Source of the DNA: Euonymus europaeus
Taxonomy: Eukaryota; Streptophyta; Magnoliopsida; Celastrales; Celastraceae
Direction of reading: 5' to 3'
NCBI GenBank assembly: GCA_963580455.1
Contig: OY756962.1
Coordinates: 18,680,001-18,744,000 of the forward strand
DNA: 64,000 bases
Positions 1 to 11,516 of the stretch are shown here, in pieces. The notes below the pieces were generated by a model. That model was given only the letters and a program-made list of their open reading frames with translations, was not told where the DNA came from and made no database searches. Positions within the stretch are counted from its first letter, which is position 1; every line of letters starts with the position of its first letter. Made by a program: the position numbers and the translations under genes.

Positions 1-616
1 ACATAATACAAAAGACATGCAGTTTAACATTGTTGTAAGCATGACACATAAGCAAATCAAATCAGAAAACCACTTTGAAATAGACCACAAAAATTGAAAA
101 TTTTAATGTTGGTAGAAAGATGCGAGGTTCGTAACTGTGTCTCCTTCGACACCGTTCTCCAACAGAGTGTTGCCAGAAAAAGGTCCGCGTGATCTGTTTG
201 GGTGAGCTGTTTTGTTATGCCGGTTCGATGAAGAAGAAAAAGAAGGGTGATCATGCACAGAACGGTTGTTTGGATTCTAGATTCTGGATATCTAGAGCGT
301 GAAAATCCAGAGAGAGAGAAGAACGAAGCAGAGAGACATGAAATCCTTCTAGAGGAAGACAAAGGGGATCAGGCTTGACTACAGAGTTGATTTTTCGCGT
401 TGAGGCTATAATATGGATTTCATATTAATTTTATTTAAAAAATACAGTCAATTCATATTATTGAAGATAATTTCATTTAATGGCTAAAATCTATTATAAT
501 GATCAAACGGTTAAAAAGTGAGGTGAGATGGTCTCATCTTTAAGTGGGGTGAGATGCGAAACGATCCCGTAGATTAAAAGCCCTATTTTTACAAGGCGGA
601 TAGTTATATCTAGATA
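1..616. other. Left-edge stretch, no gene resolved
   Basis: I see no recognisable protein here. Read on the minus strand, 30-420 has mixed composition and a TATTATAG-like box near 405-412, and it could be the 5' end (UTR or first exon) of a minus-strand gene lying beyond the left edge. The 101-codon minus-strand open frame at 57-362 resembles no family I know. 420-616 is AT-rich with nothing supportable. Confidence 0.2.
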
Positions 617-619
617 TTA

Positions 620-918
620 GAGCATCTCCAATGGGTAGAAATTTTGGAGTGCTGAAAATTTTGGAGTGTATAGAGAGAGTAATTTGAAAAAATTGTATTG
701 AAATATGTGTAGAATAGTAGAAAAATGTGTTTTATGATAAAAAAGTATGAGAGAAATAGTATTGATGCTTGATATTTGGGGTGTTTGTAAATGAAAAATT
801 GAAATAATTATATTGAAATATGTGTTTTGTTGATATGACTCTATTGGGAGTCGTGTTTTGCTGTAATAGAAGCGAGACCACGCTGAAAAATTTGGAGCTT
901 CCACCACTGGAGTTGCTC
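620..918. mobile_element. PIF/Harbinger-type MITE, 299 bp
   Basis: The element is bounded by imperfect terminal inverted repeats: GAGCATCTCCAATGG at the left end, and at the right end CCACTGGAGTTGCTC, which reads GAGCAACTCCAGTGG on the other strand. It is flanked by the 3-bp duplication TTA (617-619 and 919-921), the hallmark target of PIF/Harbinger (Tourist-like) elements. The interior is AT-rich and has no coding capacity. Its TIR closely resembles the left end of the larger PIF/Harbinger element at 60400, which could be a source of transposase. It lies downstream of the carboxylesterase gene. TSD and TIRs are read directly; the family assignment follows from them. Confidence 0.85.
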
Positions 919-921
919 TTA

Positions 922-1318
922 TGTAACTAGAGATAGAGATGATGAAATGTTGTCCCGATACAGACAAGGTAGAGAGAACTTCGTTAAATTTAAACTATTC
1001 ACAAGATATAGTTAAAATACACAGAAAAAGAATGCCAGTATCCAATGGGGACTGCATAATTTCTCAACTGGAGGATAATTCATCGCTGAACTCACTAATC
1101 CTACACTTCAAGAGTTCTCTATCTTACAAAAACAACTCTATAGGCCAAGAATATACGAGTTTACAATGCACATCGACCCAAAAGCTAGATCAGCCAGAAA
1201 CACCTGACGCTTTATATATTCTAACCTAGTAGCAACCTCTCACTCACTTCCAATTAGTCAAAGTGTCAAACAGCACAAACCAGGTAAGAAATTCCCGAGA
1301 CCGAACATGGGGCTTCTC
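922..1318. other. 3' flank of the carboxylesterase gene
   Basis: This is the stretch just past the stop codon of the minus-strand carboxylesterase and probably contains its 3' UTR. The 96-codon plus-strand open frame at 939-1229 has no recognisable domain and is probably chance. Nothing else is supportable. Confidence 0.4.
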
Positions 1319-4132
1319 CTAATAAGATAGCTCATTACCTCTAAATGAGATGTACTTCTTAACCCAAATGGCAATGTCCTCAGCACAGGCCTTAGCCTGA
1401 GGGGTCTTCAAAAGCATGTCATGAGTCGCAAATTCATGAACTGCATCTTTATACTCGAGCAAAGGTGCATCGACATTCGCTTTTCGAAGCTCCTGCACAT
1501 AAGCAATAGCACGGTCTCTCATCCAGTCAAGTTCTGCCACCACTGTCAGTGTTGGGGGCATAAGCTTCAAAGGTGGTCCTCGCCCAGGAACAAGAGGATT
1601 GGCAGCTGGGTGATCCAGGGTGAACTCTTCCTCGGGCAGGAAGAGTTTCCAGGCAAGTATGCACATGGCTTTGTCATAGAAGTAGGAATTCGCTAACTTT
1701 ATCTCAGAATGTGTGGGAGCACTACTTCCAATGAAAAATGGATACATCAATACCTGCGCTACAATCTTAACCGGATCCAGGAGCTTGCCTGCTTCCACAG
1801 CTTTCCGAGCCACGTGGTCTGCAATGTTTGCACCACAGCTCACCCCAAGCAGGACACATCTGTTTTATTAATACCAGTGGTTAGAGATATGGTAAGATAG
1901 TCCAACAAAATTTCACTTGGTTTTGAGAAATAAACATTTAAAAACACTCAATACAGTAACTTAAAAAATAGAATCATAAACAGCTATCAGCTCTGAGATA
2001 TGGCATCAACAGCTATTTCTTTCATATAGAAGAAACCATGCTGACAGCCTGACACAAAACTTCACCTAATGACAATCAAGCCTCAACAAAGAGCATAAAA
2101 GCCAAATCAAGTATATAACATATTGCCTCACAGAATTTTCAAATTATCATTACATTCAAGCATCCAAACATATCAATTTCATCTTGACTATGATATACAA
2201 TAATACAACTTTTTTCTCAGCACCCCATATATGTAAATAAATCTCCAAATTTAACCACCCCAGCCCAAGGAAATACAATAAAGAGCCTCTTTTTATCTGT
2301 ATGCGACTATGCGTCATGCATTTTAGAGAGATGCAAGCAAGCTATAAAAAAATCCTCCAAATAAAGAATCCCTAAGGAGTTTTCTGACTGAAAAAGTAAA
2401 AAATGAACCAAGTACTTTCGAAAATAGCAAACATGTAGGTGGAGATGAAAGATATTAGGTTGTCCATTTCCTATAGTTCCTACTTAATAAGGGTGAGTTT
2501 TCTCACTATGCTTCCACATGGGAAACAAGATTCTGTTAAAAAAAAAATACATTATCAGCAACTAGAGGCGATGAAGAGCTTTTTTCTCTCCCTCTCCTGC
2601 TTTCTATTTGTCCAAGAAATTCAAAGAGGTTAGACCAGACCTACAAGGTAACTGTCCTAAATTTCCTCAACTATAAGATCTGATGTAATCCGCAAAACCA
2701 CAAAAGCTTACCAGAGGTCTAGAGGGAGATGATATCCAAAAATATTGCTTATATTAAATTCAAGAGGCACGTAAATTGTAGTATGTCCTAAACAAATCAG
2801 GAAGATTAATAAGATTCAGACGGAAAAAAACATTAAGATTGAAATGCAACTAAAAAGCAAGGTAATAATTGACAGAAGAATGCAGCATCTTTCCCCATTT
2901 CTTTCTGGTTCTTGCCCATCACACACCTATCTGCAAAAGCATAATGATAAATATCCAGCCTATGTTCTTTTATATTCTTTTCCAGGAATCAAATAGCAAT
3001 TTCTCCAACTCTGATCATAAAGTCTTTCCAGTTTCCTTCTTCATTGAGTAACATACAGGAATGAAGTAAATGTTTGCACACAAAGCTACAGCACAAGCAG
3101 CGCAACAAAGAAAAGGACACTCGCAGTGATAAAATCCAAACTATCAAATCTAATGTTTCAAATTGAATTCGAAGTCACTCATAAATCTAGTTGCATATTC
3201 AGTATAGGTACAATGTTAGATAAATACTTTCTTGATAAACAATTTGGAATGTGTGTTAAGTGTGAAATAATAAAATTGGGATAAAGGTGCTACCTAGACG
3301 GATCTCCATGCGCAGCCAACCAAGGCTCTACCATGGACGCCCCAAATGCATCAACAATATGCCTATTAACATCTCCTTTCTTGAACTCTGCGCCCCCACC
3401 CCTTGCATTGCCAATGGACTTACTGCACTCTGCCAAATTTGCCTGCTTCCCCAGCCAATTCAAAACCTTTAAGCCGTCCTCAAAGGCTGCCGGGTACCGA
3501 TTTTCTGGTGCCAGCCTATACCCAACGGCCACTACAATAACATCACAAAGCGTTGCAATCCTTTTACAAAAGAAATCATTAGCGACAGAATCATTGCTCC
3601 CACTCACCCAACCACCCCCGTGAAACTGCAACATTATAGGAAGCTTCCTTGTATTATCCATGGACGGTGAGTATCCCCTGTAAACGTCGGATTTCATCAA
3701 ATTCAAACCTTCCATGTCATTGCTGTAACCGTAACTATTCCTTCTAGATTCATCTTTGGGCGAAGATATTTCGGAGGGGCCGTGGCTATTCCGACGGGAA
3801 GTGCTATTAAGATCAAGATCTAAACGTTGTTTGGAAGGGTGTGGACGAAGTCGAGGCCTGGATTGGAGCTTGGAGTCGGGTTCAGGAGCTTGGAGAACGG
3901 ACTCCGGGAGGAAGATCCGAACAGAGAGGGACGTGAAAGGGTCGATGTGGATATCTTTGGTAGCAACGCCGTCGGCGAAAGAAGGATTTGGAGCGGCGAC
4001 GGACTCCTCTGGTCGGGTTGTAACGCCGAATGGACTGGACTCATCGGAGGGATTCTGGATCCAGTTCTGCAAGCGGTGCTTCAAGAGAAACTTGAAGAAC
4101 ACACTGTACAACTTGACAGCGACGCTCGGCAT
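1319..4132 (-). CDS. CXE11: Carboxylesterase, CXE11/CXE16-type alpha/beta hydrolase (2 exons)
   Basis: Two exons on the minus strand, 4132-3294 and 1859-1319, encode 459 aa, about the length of Arabidopsis CXE11. The 1434-nt intron (3293-1860) has GT and AG ends, and codon 280 (Arg) is split across it. The start is the ATG at 4132: MPSVAVKLYSVFFKFLLKHR is the conserved N-terminus of this clade, whereas the upstream in-frame Met at 4324 only adds unlike sequence. Exon 1 carries the oxyanion-hole motif HGGGW (residues 171-175) after a low-complexity Ser/Arg/Pro insert (about 85-140). Exon 2 opens with the nucleophile elbow GVSCG (Ser287), followed by Asp391 (AELDW) and His421 (AVHEF), completing the hormone-sensitive-lipase-type triad. 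The family hydrolyses short-chain carboxylic esters, is related to the GID1 receptors but keeps the catalytic His; the natural substrate is unknown. No lesion is seen. Choosing CXE11 over CXE16 is a judgement. Confidence 0.93.
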
Positions 4133-4242
4133 CCGGCCCTTAAACACCGCCGAAGACCACAACGTCTTCTGATAGAGAGTGATCGCAACGAATACAATTG
4201 TGATTTCTATACATACATAAATATAGAAAAATGTATATATTT

Positions 4243-4251
4243 CTAGGGTTT
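4243..4251 (-). promoter_or_regulatory. Telo-box (AAACCCTAG) upstream of the carboxylesterase
   Basis: The minus strand reads AAACCCTAG about 110 bp upstream of the carboxylesterase start codon. This interstitial telomere-like motif is common in plant promoters and 5' UTRs. The sequence is seen directly; any regulatory role is inferred from the motif. Confidence 0.35.
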
Positions 4252-5139
4252 TTGTGATCTGAGATTTGAAAAGTAAAAGGGCTTCGTGGTGTTGCACTTG
4301 GAGTGCGTGAGGGGATTGATGCAAGTTTACGCATGTTTATTATTATATCATTTGTATTTTCTACAGTAAAAATAAAACTAAAAGGATGGCCCTATTTTGC
4401 AACAGTAACGCATATGGTGAATGACTAACAGGACATTTTTTTTTTTTTTTGAGAAAGGACGAACAGGACATTGGATATTACTGGAAGATGTGTCTTTATT
4501 TATGTGTTTGTATTGAGAAATGTGTTTTGTGCAATAAAGACGGAATCACAATTAATCGTGGTAGGAAAAGTATGAAGAAATGAAAAATTAATAGTGTGAC
4601 TAATGAGATTATATTAAGAGTTTTTTTTTCTTTTCTTAATGTGGTTGCATTGAGAGATGTGTTATACTAATATAACAGTATTTAAAGATATATTTTTATA
4701 TAATAATGGTGGGATCCATTATATATGTTTAATGGGTCAGCACTATCACCATTGTGAGTGCCTAAGAGTAGGTGACCCATTTACATTGTTTGGCATACAA
4801 CAATGCAATTTTGGGCTAGTAATTGTCCCAGTCCAATTTGTCAGACTTGGACTCTTGATGGGTGCACTAATGACACATTATCAACTACCATTTTTTTAGA
4901 CGAAGAGAAAACACGTAGAGAAAACTTTTGGGACGAAGACAAAACACGCATAAAGAAGAGCTTGCATCATGGTCGTGTGAGGCGGTAGCCAAAACCCTCT
5001 CCAGCTTTCTTCGAAAAAACTGGTTTGTTTGCTCAAATGTTTCGATTTATTCTCAGTTTCGATAAGATCTGTTTGCTATTTGGGTTATTTCATTTTTTGA
5101 TTTGGTCAATCTTTACACGGTTTTGCTGTTACGTTCAAT
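4252..5139. other. Intergenic region between the carboxylesterase and an orphan plus-strand exon
   Basis: AT-rich DNA. It holds two related segments (about 4505-4600 and 4635-4670) sharing a TTG-ATTGAGA-ATGTGTT core that also resembles the interior of the MITE at 620-918, so remnant MITEs are possible, but I could not define ends. From about 4890 the sequence turns richer and looks like promoter plus 5' UTR for the exon at 5140, including a pair of near-identical GACGAAGA-AAAACACG boxes at about 4901 and 4932. Confidence 0.3.
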
Positions 5140-5214
5140 ATGCATCTATCAAGAGCAAGCAAAGCTGATCCCGAAATCCCTTTGAAGTCAACAATTTTCG
5201 TTAAAGGAATCAAG
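5140..5214 (+). other. Possible orphan first exon (25 codons) ending at a splice donor
   Basis: An ATG at 5140 opens 25 codons beginning MHLSRASKADPEIPLKS and ending in AAG followed by GTAATC, a good plant splice donor, in phase 0. The upstream 250 bp is pyrimidine-rich and UTR-like. No acceptor or downstream exon is recognisable before the retrotransposon that begins 135 bp later, and none reappears beyond the nest. I do not recognise the protein. It may be the stump of a gene truncated or displaced by the transposon insertions, or a coincidence. Confidence 0.25.
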
Positions 5215-5348
5215 GTAATCTTAGTGGTTCCTTAGTCCTGGTTTGTTTCTTCATCCTCCTTGCTTTTAGGGTACTAATTGTTTCTTTATCTAGCAAAGAA
5301 TTTATTTGCTTGGTTCGCACTGTTTTGCTCGAATTCTCAATTATGCCT

Positions 5349-6308
5349 TGTCACAACCGGTTTTGCGAAAGAAATTTTTATAAGAGTCGTCATCAATTGT
5401 CATAGGTGCAATTGGTCAACATAAAAATAGTTTGGTCTGCGAAATTTCAGAAAACGGATAAGCGAGTTTATTACGTATGAGGAAGGTGTAAGGCACCCCA
5501 CAACGTCCGTTTTAAAAACAGTTGTCAATTTAACTTTTATTATCCCATTAAATGATTTTTAAAAAAATAATTAATAGTAACAAAAATACGTATATAAGGT
5601 AAAACAATTATACATTATACAAAAAATTATATAGGATGAAGATAATCTTTAGAAAAATATCATAGCTACATAGGATAAAATAATTTAAGCAAATATAAAG
5701 CTATGTCAAAATAGAATAGAATGACTTTATATAATATATGTAAACTATATTCAAATAGAATAAAATAATAAAAAAATGAAAAATAAAATAAAAAGAAAAG
5801 TAAACGAAAATAAGATAAAATTAAAATTAAAAAATAATAAATAATAAATAATAAAACAAAAATAAGAACAAGATAAAATAATAAACAATATAATATATAA
5901 AAATAAAGACAAAATAAAAAACGGAAATAGAAATAGAAAACAAAGATAAAAATAAAATGAAATTAAAATGTTGGGAACCGAATTTTTGTGTGGACTATAC
6001 GATATTGAATTATCGCAAATCCCAATTCAAGTATATAACACTTTAAATCATACAATTAACACATAATCAAATAGCATGAAAAAACACATCTTCAAATAAA
6101 ACACATCATCAACATATAGTAAAAAAAAAAAAAACACACACATAAGAGGGACTTGGTTCCCGTTTTTATTTACGTAATTTATCATTTCAACCATAATATT
6201 AAATTAGTATGATTGAAAATCATGATTGATCATCGAAAGAAGGTTATCATATCGAAGACTCCACGTTTCATTAAATCTTTTTCCATCCAATGGTAGGGAT
6301 TCCATCAT
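5349..6308 (-). repeat. 3' LTR of the outer element, distal part
   Basis: Aligns with 30383-31345, including the shared terminal TGTC(A/G)CAACCGG and a long A-rich AAATAAAAT tract at about 5760-5965 matching 30785-31010. On the minus strand this is the U5-side part of the 3' LTR. The alignment breaks at about 6308 where Gypsy sequence begins, and resumes at 25172 after skipping about 0.2 kb that is present in the other LTR. Confidence 0.75.
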
Positions 6309-7613
6309 CTAAATCGGAGTTGAATTGAAGTTATTACGAATATTGGAAGTTTAAGTAATTATTAGTAAAACGAGAGGCAAAACAGTAATTGCACAGAAAA
6401 TCTGGCATAAACCAGATTTTTTGGCATTCTTCTCCAGCTGCACACAAGAGAGAGAGAGGAGAGAGGTGGTTAAAATGGGTTTTGGTGATTTCTTCATTGA
6501 TTGAGGTATGTGAGGTGTCAAAACGAATCTTGTAGAGAGAGGAACAAAACCCAACTAGAATCGTCGTCATCGAAGCACCACAGGCGGTGGAATCAGGTGG
6601 CCAAAGTTCGATTTTCAGGCGACTTTTAGGAGCAATCCCGGTCGATTCCGGTGGTGTTTTGGAACGAGACAGTTACCATTGAATTGTATTATTTGAGAGC
6701 TTCAATTTGATGTGTGGTTCGCCGGTTAACGTTGCCGGAATCGACTGTTCCGGCGACGGCAGTGGTTGTACCACTGTTGACCCAGTTTGACTTTTTGACC
6801 CGGTTTGACTTTTAGGATGCTTTTTCTGTATTTTAATTGTATCGAGTATACGTATCCGTATTTCGGTGCAGCAAGCTGATAAGGGGATTTTGGGGTTCGA
6901 ATTTCGGTGAGTCGAGGACGTATTACGGATTAGCGTCATTTGACATTTCAGGTAGTGATTCTGTCCTATTTCTTATTTGGGGTTCCGGGGGTTCCGTATT
7001 CGATGGACTCCTAATCGTCTATTTGTGTGGAATTCCTGGGAGGTTGGGAATTTCTCTGTTTATTTTCTTATTTACTTTATTTTTGCAATCGTAACTGTAG
7101 TATTTTATCATGCTATTATTGATGGTGTTTGTACGACTAGTTGCCCTCTTGAGCACTATGTCTTCTGTGGGTCCCACACTCAGAGGTGTGGCCTACCTCT
7201 TGTTTGTATGGTATTTTGGAGAGTCCGGATAGGACTGTATTCTGGTGATTTTCTGTGATGATGCTACGAGATTATTGATGGATGATTTGTAGTGTGTGGG
7301 ACCCACGTCGGGCGACCCAGCCTACTGGATGATTTGTTGATGGTTTTGATCAGGTACGTACCTGAAGACCGGATTGAGGTGGGGTACATCCTAGGGGATA
7401 CTCTTCGATATAGGCGATGCTATCGAGTACCTAGATAGACTCGATCCTCATCCAATCTGGGGTGTACCTGGACTGGGAGATACTTTGCGGGGATCAGGGT
7501 GGGTCCAGGGGAGGATTTACTGATGTTATATGGATTTGAGTTGGATTATGATTGAATACTGATTTGAGAGTTGTACTTGAGAATGGTAGTGGTGGAGCCT
7601 GCTCAGTGTCTAC
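6309..7613 (+). repeat. 5' LTR of the Gypsy element, proximal part
   Basis: Aligns with about 16050-17320 of the 3' LTR, including shared blocks such as ATTGCACAGAAAATCTGGCA and GATCAGGGTGGGTCCAGGGG. The region continues at 9413 after the solo LTR insertion. Open reading frames inside it (for example at 6837 and 6977) recur in the 3' LTR and are not genes. Confidence 0.8.
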
Positions 7614-9407
7614 TGTTGTGAAAATTATTTGCAAGTGCACGAAATCGCAAACAAGTAATATAGTGATCAAAGACCAAATATCGAACCCTCAAGAACTATT
7701 TAATTCAATCAACTATAGACTATTAATTCAATTGCAAACAGTACCTGGATAAAAAAAATTGAGTTTGAATAATTGCAGAACGAATTAATAAAAATTAACT
7801 AAACAAGAATCAAGATTAAGAAGCACTAGAGCACATGATTTCACCGTAGTTATCTCAATTGAATCTCAGTTTAATAAACCTTGAACAATTATTCTTGTTA
7901 TCAGTAGATTTTCCTAATTTATTCGACATACCTTCTCAGGCTATATCAAAACTACTCCTAATCAACAATCATCTCTTTCAAGCATGATTAAAGAAATCAG
8001 AAGCGCATTAAAATCAATGGAGAACCATAACGATACTGCATAGATTATGAATCCATGTCTGGCATCCAATCAATTTAAGGCATTCAAGATACAATCAATA
8101 TCATGTTCTTCCTTTCAGACAAAAGAATCATAAATAAATCAATCAAACATTGGTCATATGTTTAAAAGCATTAAGAACCATCTTGAACACATAACAATGA
8201 ATAAAAGCCAAGAATTTATTAAAACTTTGAATTCAATCAAGAACCACTGGGCTACATCAAAGCTCTAGTAAGAATAATTAGTTCATGACATCAAACATAG
8301 AACCAAAGCAAAGGAAATAATTACAACACATCTATGAATGTAAGAGTGAAACGAATCTCTCAATTGCCTTCTTCTTTGTTCCAACGATTTTTCTCTCTGT
8401 TCTGTGTGTGTTGCTACCTCCTGTTTTTTGTGTCTCCTCTTATGCACGTTTTTTGCCCTCATATTCTCCACTAAGAAACCTCCTTCTTTCCTCTTTTTAA
8501 TTTTTCTAAAATACCCTCTTTGATCAAGTTGAAATTTCAAAAATACATCTTTGATGAAGTTGAAATTTCAAAAATACCCTTCTGTTGCTTCTGAATAATC
8601 CGTCCAGCTTTTATGGTCTAAAAAGATGACCATTTTCCAGTATTCTAACGCCAGAATTTGAGAAAGTGTAAAACATAATAGTTTTATACCTTCCTCTTAG
8701 CTTTCCAACGCATCTTAAATCACATTTTTCTGGGCAGTGGAGTGAAAGTTAGAAGGATGAATGTGAAGGACACGCAAACTGAACTTGAACCTCTGCTGCA
8801 GCTAACTTTTTACACTCACAATTTCTTTATCTGTCGTCCAAAATTAACAAACCTAATATCCACATGAAGCTTGAGATGTCTAGTTTTGAACCCCAAAAGA
8901 ATCAATGGAATCGGAGTTTTATAAAAACTTCAGTGGCTGTTTGAGCGTCAGCACGTCAAACTCCATATCATCATATTAGCATAACACTTTGACAGCACTT
9001 CCAATTTCCGCTTTTCATTCTCGAATCAGTAATGGTTCATCCAAAACCTATGAAAATTATTCAAACAACTCATAAGTGGGATATCTAACCATGTTAAAGC
9101 GTTGAAACCTCGAACCACACATTAAAATGCAAAGTGGCTATGCAAAATCCAAAAACTCATATTTGTAAAGAAGAAGACATTCTTTCTTCTAAAATTCTCA
9201 TGATGGCTTATTCAAACGAAACGAACATACCCACAAGTCATAAATGACTCAAACTTATTACTCAAAATACGAAATAATTAAAATACTCATTAATGAAATA
9301 TGACCTACTAAACCTCCGTTTGTGCTTAAAATGACTAAAAACACTCTCGAACTAACTTATATAGAACAAAAGTAGCATTAATAACTCTATAAATAATAGA
9401 GTTATCA
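7614..9407 (-). mobile_element. Solo LTR, Athila-like, 1794 bp, TSD TCTAC
   Basis: Begins TGTTGTGAAAATT and ends GAGTTATCA, flanked by TCTAC at 7609-7613 and 9408-9412. Removing it restores continuity with the matching stretch of the 3' LTR at about 24538. It has no internal region, so it is what remains after LTR-LTR recombination. Its start (GCAAGTGCAC within the first 30 bp) resembles the plus-strand start of the Athila LTR at 17321, which suggests the same lineage and minus orientation; that assignment is inference. The frame at 8283-8540 is low-complexity and not a gene. Confidence 0.8.
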
Positions 9408-9412
9408 TCTAC

Positions 9413-9587
9413 CCTACGAGTTGATGATTTTGATGATGTGTATGATGGATCGATTTTCCCGGAGATTTTATATCTTATCACTATATCACTTTATGATTTC
9501 CTTTATATTTTCTATATCTTACAGGTTTTCTTACTTTATCTCTGATCCATTGGAGTTCGGTGGTACTGGAGAGTATCACCATTTGAA
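9413..9587 (+). repeat. 5' LTR of the Gypsy element, middle part
   Basis: Matches 24540-24715 of the 3' LTR (shared GATGATTTTGATGATGTGTA). The match stops after GAGTATCAC(C/T)ATTTGA, where Athila-derived sequence takes over. Confidence 0.75.
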
Positions 9588-11286
9588 CTCCATAAGCTTG
9601 CTTTTCACTCTACTCTTCACTAATATGGGAAAAATGTATCACCAAGGATCATTAGGACTTTATTGAGCTTGCAACGTTAGGTTAAGGCTCGGGTAAGGAT
9701 AAACTCATTTAAAGTGACTTACCACCATAGGCATATCAATCAAATTAACCACTTACAATAATCAAACTCACTCCCATATGTAAAAACACATGATAACCCC
9801 CAACTTGACTCAATGTCACTCAACCACTACAATTCAACGCTCTTTTATTCATGCAAACATCACTTTTCTTTTCTTTTCTTTTTTTCTTTTTTTTCTTTGT
9901 CACAACCCTCAAACTAATTCCATTTATGAATTTTGGGGTTGTGCTCTCTTTTTATTAATTTTTTTTCTTTTTTCAAAAGTAAACCAACAATATAAGAGCA
10001 TTTCCAAACACCATTCTTTACACTTCTCTCAATTTTCATACACAAACACCATCACTCATATAACAATAATGATCAATATGCCTTGGTGCAAGATGCAAAG
10101 AGGGAATAAATGAACGGTTGTGGTTACTAATGTGTAGGTGACAAAGAAAATAGGCTTATAGGCTCAAAGGGGTGACTAGGGATATAATCACGCAAAAGGT
10201 GGCTAGAAAGGCTCAATCGGTCCAAAGAGAGCCTAATTCATTTCCTTAGTGATGCAAATCCTACGATTTTGCCTCGAGGATTGTTCAAACAAGTTCTAGA
10301 GTTCGTTTGAGATCACACAAAATCCACTTTCTCCACATAAGCCTTTTCTAAGTCATAGCTTGGTCAAATGCATCGAAATTATGCTCAATATACATGAAAG
10401 ACCCCAAAATAGGAAAAATCAGACCCAAATTCAAGCACTTTCACAAAAACCACATTCGTCATTTTCCAAAGCTATACTTAGTTCAACAGTTATCATCATC
10501 GGCTATTGATCTTTAAGCACAACCTACTCAACAACTCTAAGCTAAAAAAAAACACGGATTGTTTTTTTCTTTGCTCTTTTTTTTTTTTGAATAAACATAA
10601 ACAAACTACTCCCCCACACTTAAACTACACATTGTCCCCAATGTGATAAGTAAGCAAACAACTCACAAAACAATAAAATAATGTAAACAGGAAGTTAAAG
10701 ATGCAAAGGTGAGGGAACTTAGCGCTGGTTTTGAAGACCCTTAACGCCATCCGTAGGAAAAGGAAATCGCCAAGTCACCTCCTCGGGTTACCTCCCAAGC
10801 AGTGCTAAGTTTTACGTCTTCAGCCAGACATAAGACTTGAAACACGAATCACTTTACATCATCAAGCATCCAAGAAGTTTGTTGTCTATCAAAATTGGCT
10901 TCGTAATATGGCTTTAAACGGTGTCCATTCACTTTGAAACTAGAGTTGTCCGGATCTTGTCGAATTTCAATAGCTCCATGAGGAAATATTTGCACAATAG
11001 TGAAAGGACCAGACCATCTAGATTTTAATTTGCCTGGAAACAGTCGAAGGCGCAAGTTAAACAACAATACCTGCTGCCCCACAAAGAAGTCCTTTCGAAC
11101 AATCCGCTTGTCATGCCACTTCTTTGTACGATCTTTAAAAATTTGTGAACTTTCATACGCTACATTCCAGAGTTCCTCTAATTCATTCAACTGTAAACAC
11201 CTCTTCTCACCAGCCAAACTCAGATCAAAATTCAAAGCTTTAACAGCCCAAAAAGCCTTATGCTCAAGCTCTACAGGTAGATGACA
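9588..11286 (-). mobile_element. Athila-type fragment inside the Gypsy 5' LTR
   Basis: A minus-strand fragment running from the end of integrase (11286-10849) through the post-pol untranslated region to about 9588. It replaces the part of the LTR that corresponds to about 24716-25100 in the other copy. The motif TCTGGCTGAAGACGT(A)AAACTTAGC followed by CTGCTTGGGAGG, which sits just after the stop codon, recurs in the same place in the Athila derivative (about 20260-20305), linking the two. The untranslated part (9588-10848) holds long pyrimidine tracts and a CCCCCACACTTAAAC block near 10611. No LTR or TSD is seen at either edge. Confidence 0.65.
10849..11286 (-). pseudogene. Athila integrase C-terminal fragment
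   Basis: About 145 codons read on the minus strand, starting near ACHLPVELEHKAFWAVKALN and ending LDDVK-stop. The stretch LPVELEHKAFWAVK, the RVGE-like LNELEELWNVAYESS helix, the KWHDKRI box and the KLKSRWSGPFTI beta-barrel segment are typical of the region after the catalytic core in Athila Gypsy integrases. The catalytic D,D,E core and everything upstream are missing because the fragment abuts Gypsy LTR sequence at about 11287; the few N-terminal residues of the longer open frame (to 11316) belong to that LTR. It is a relic with no function of its own. Confidence 0.75.
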
Positions 11287-11355
11287 CGCCCTGCCCGTCA
11301 CGCCTCTGGGATTCATGCGTGCTCATTCGCACCTATCTAGGAGAGGGGCGTGATA
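11287..11355 (+). repeat. 5' LTR of the Gypsy element, terminal part
   Basis: CCCTGCC-G-(T)ACGC-CT-GGATTCATG through GGGGCGTGATA matches the end of the 3' LTR at 25105-25171. The PBS follows after three bases. Confidence 0.8.
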
Positions 11356-11358
11356 GTT

Positions 11359-11370
11359 TGGTATCAGAGC
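11359..11370 (+). other. Primer-binding site, initiator Met tRNA type
   Basis: TGGTATCAGAGC immediately downstream of the 5' LTR is complementary to the 3' end of plant initiator tRNA-Met, the usual primer of Tekay-type Gypsy elements. It fixes the plus orientation and the LTR boundary. Confidence 0.9.
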
Positions 11371-11516
11371 AGGTTAGTTAGTTTTTGGGAGGTTATTCAG
11401 TTTCTTTAATTTTCTCCAGCTACACATCACGCGCTTCCCGGCTAATCTGGTGAGTTATTCTTTCTTTTACGCTTTGGAGTATTTGCTTTATGTAGTTGTA
11501 CGTTTACGTTTCAGAT

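Noticed and set aside
3756..4246. Two 138-139-codon plus-strand frames over the carboxylesterase
   Set aside because: They are antisense to exon 1 of the carboxylesterase, whose frame carries conserved motifs; no independent support.
6837..7258. Open frames that look like small membrane proteins
   Set aside because: They recur at 16622-17007 in the partner LTR and belong to the Gypsy LTR.
9421..9666. Hydrophobic plus-strand frame, also at 24500-24847
   Set aside because: Shared LTR sequence of the Gypsy element; the first copy even runs across the border into the Athila fragment.
11359..11370. Short tRNA-like match
   Set aside because: It is the retrotransposon primer-binding site, complementary to a tRNA 3' end, not a tRNA gene; no cloverleaf was found in the window.
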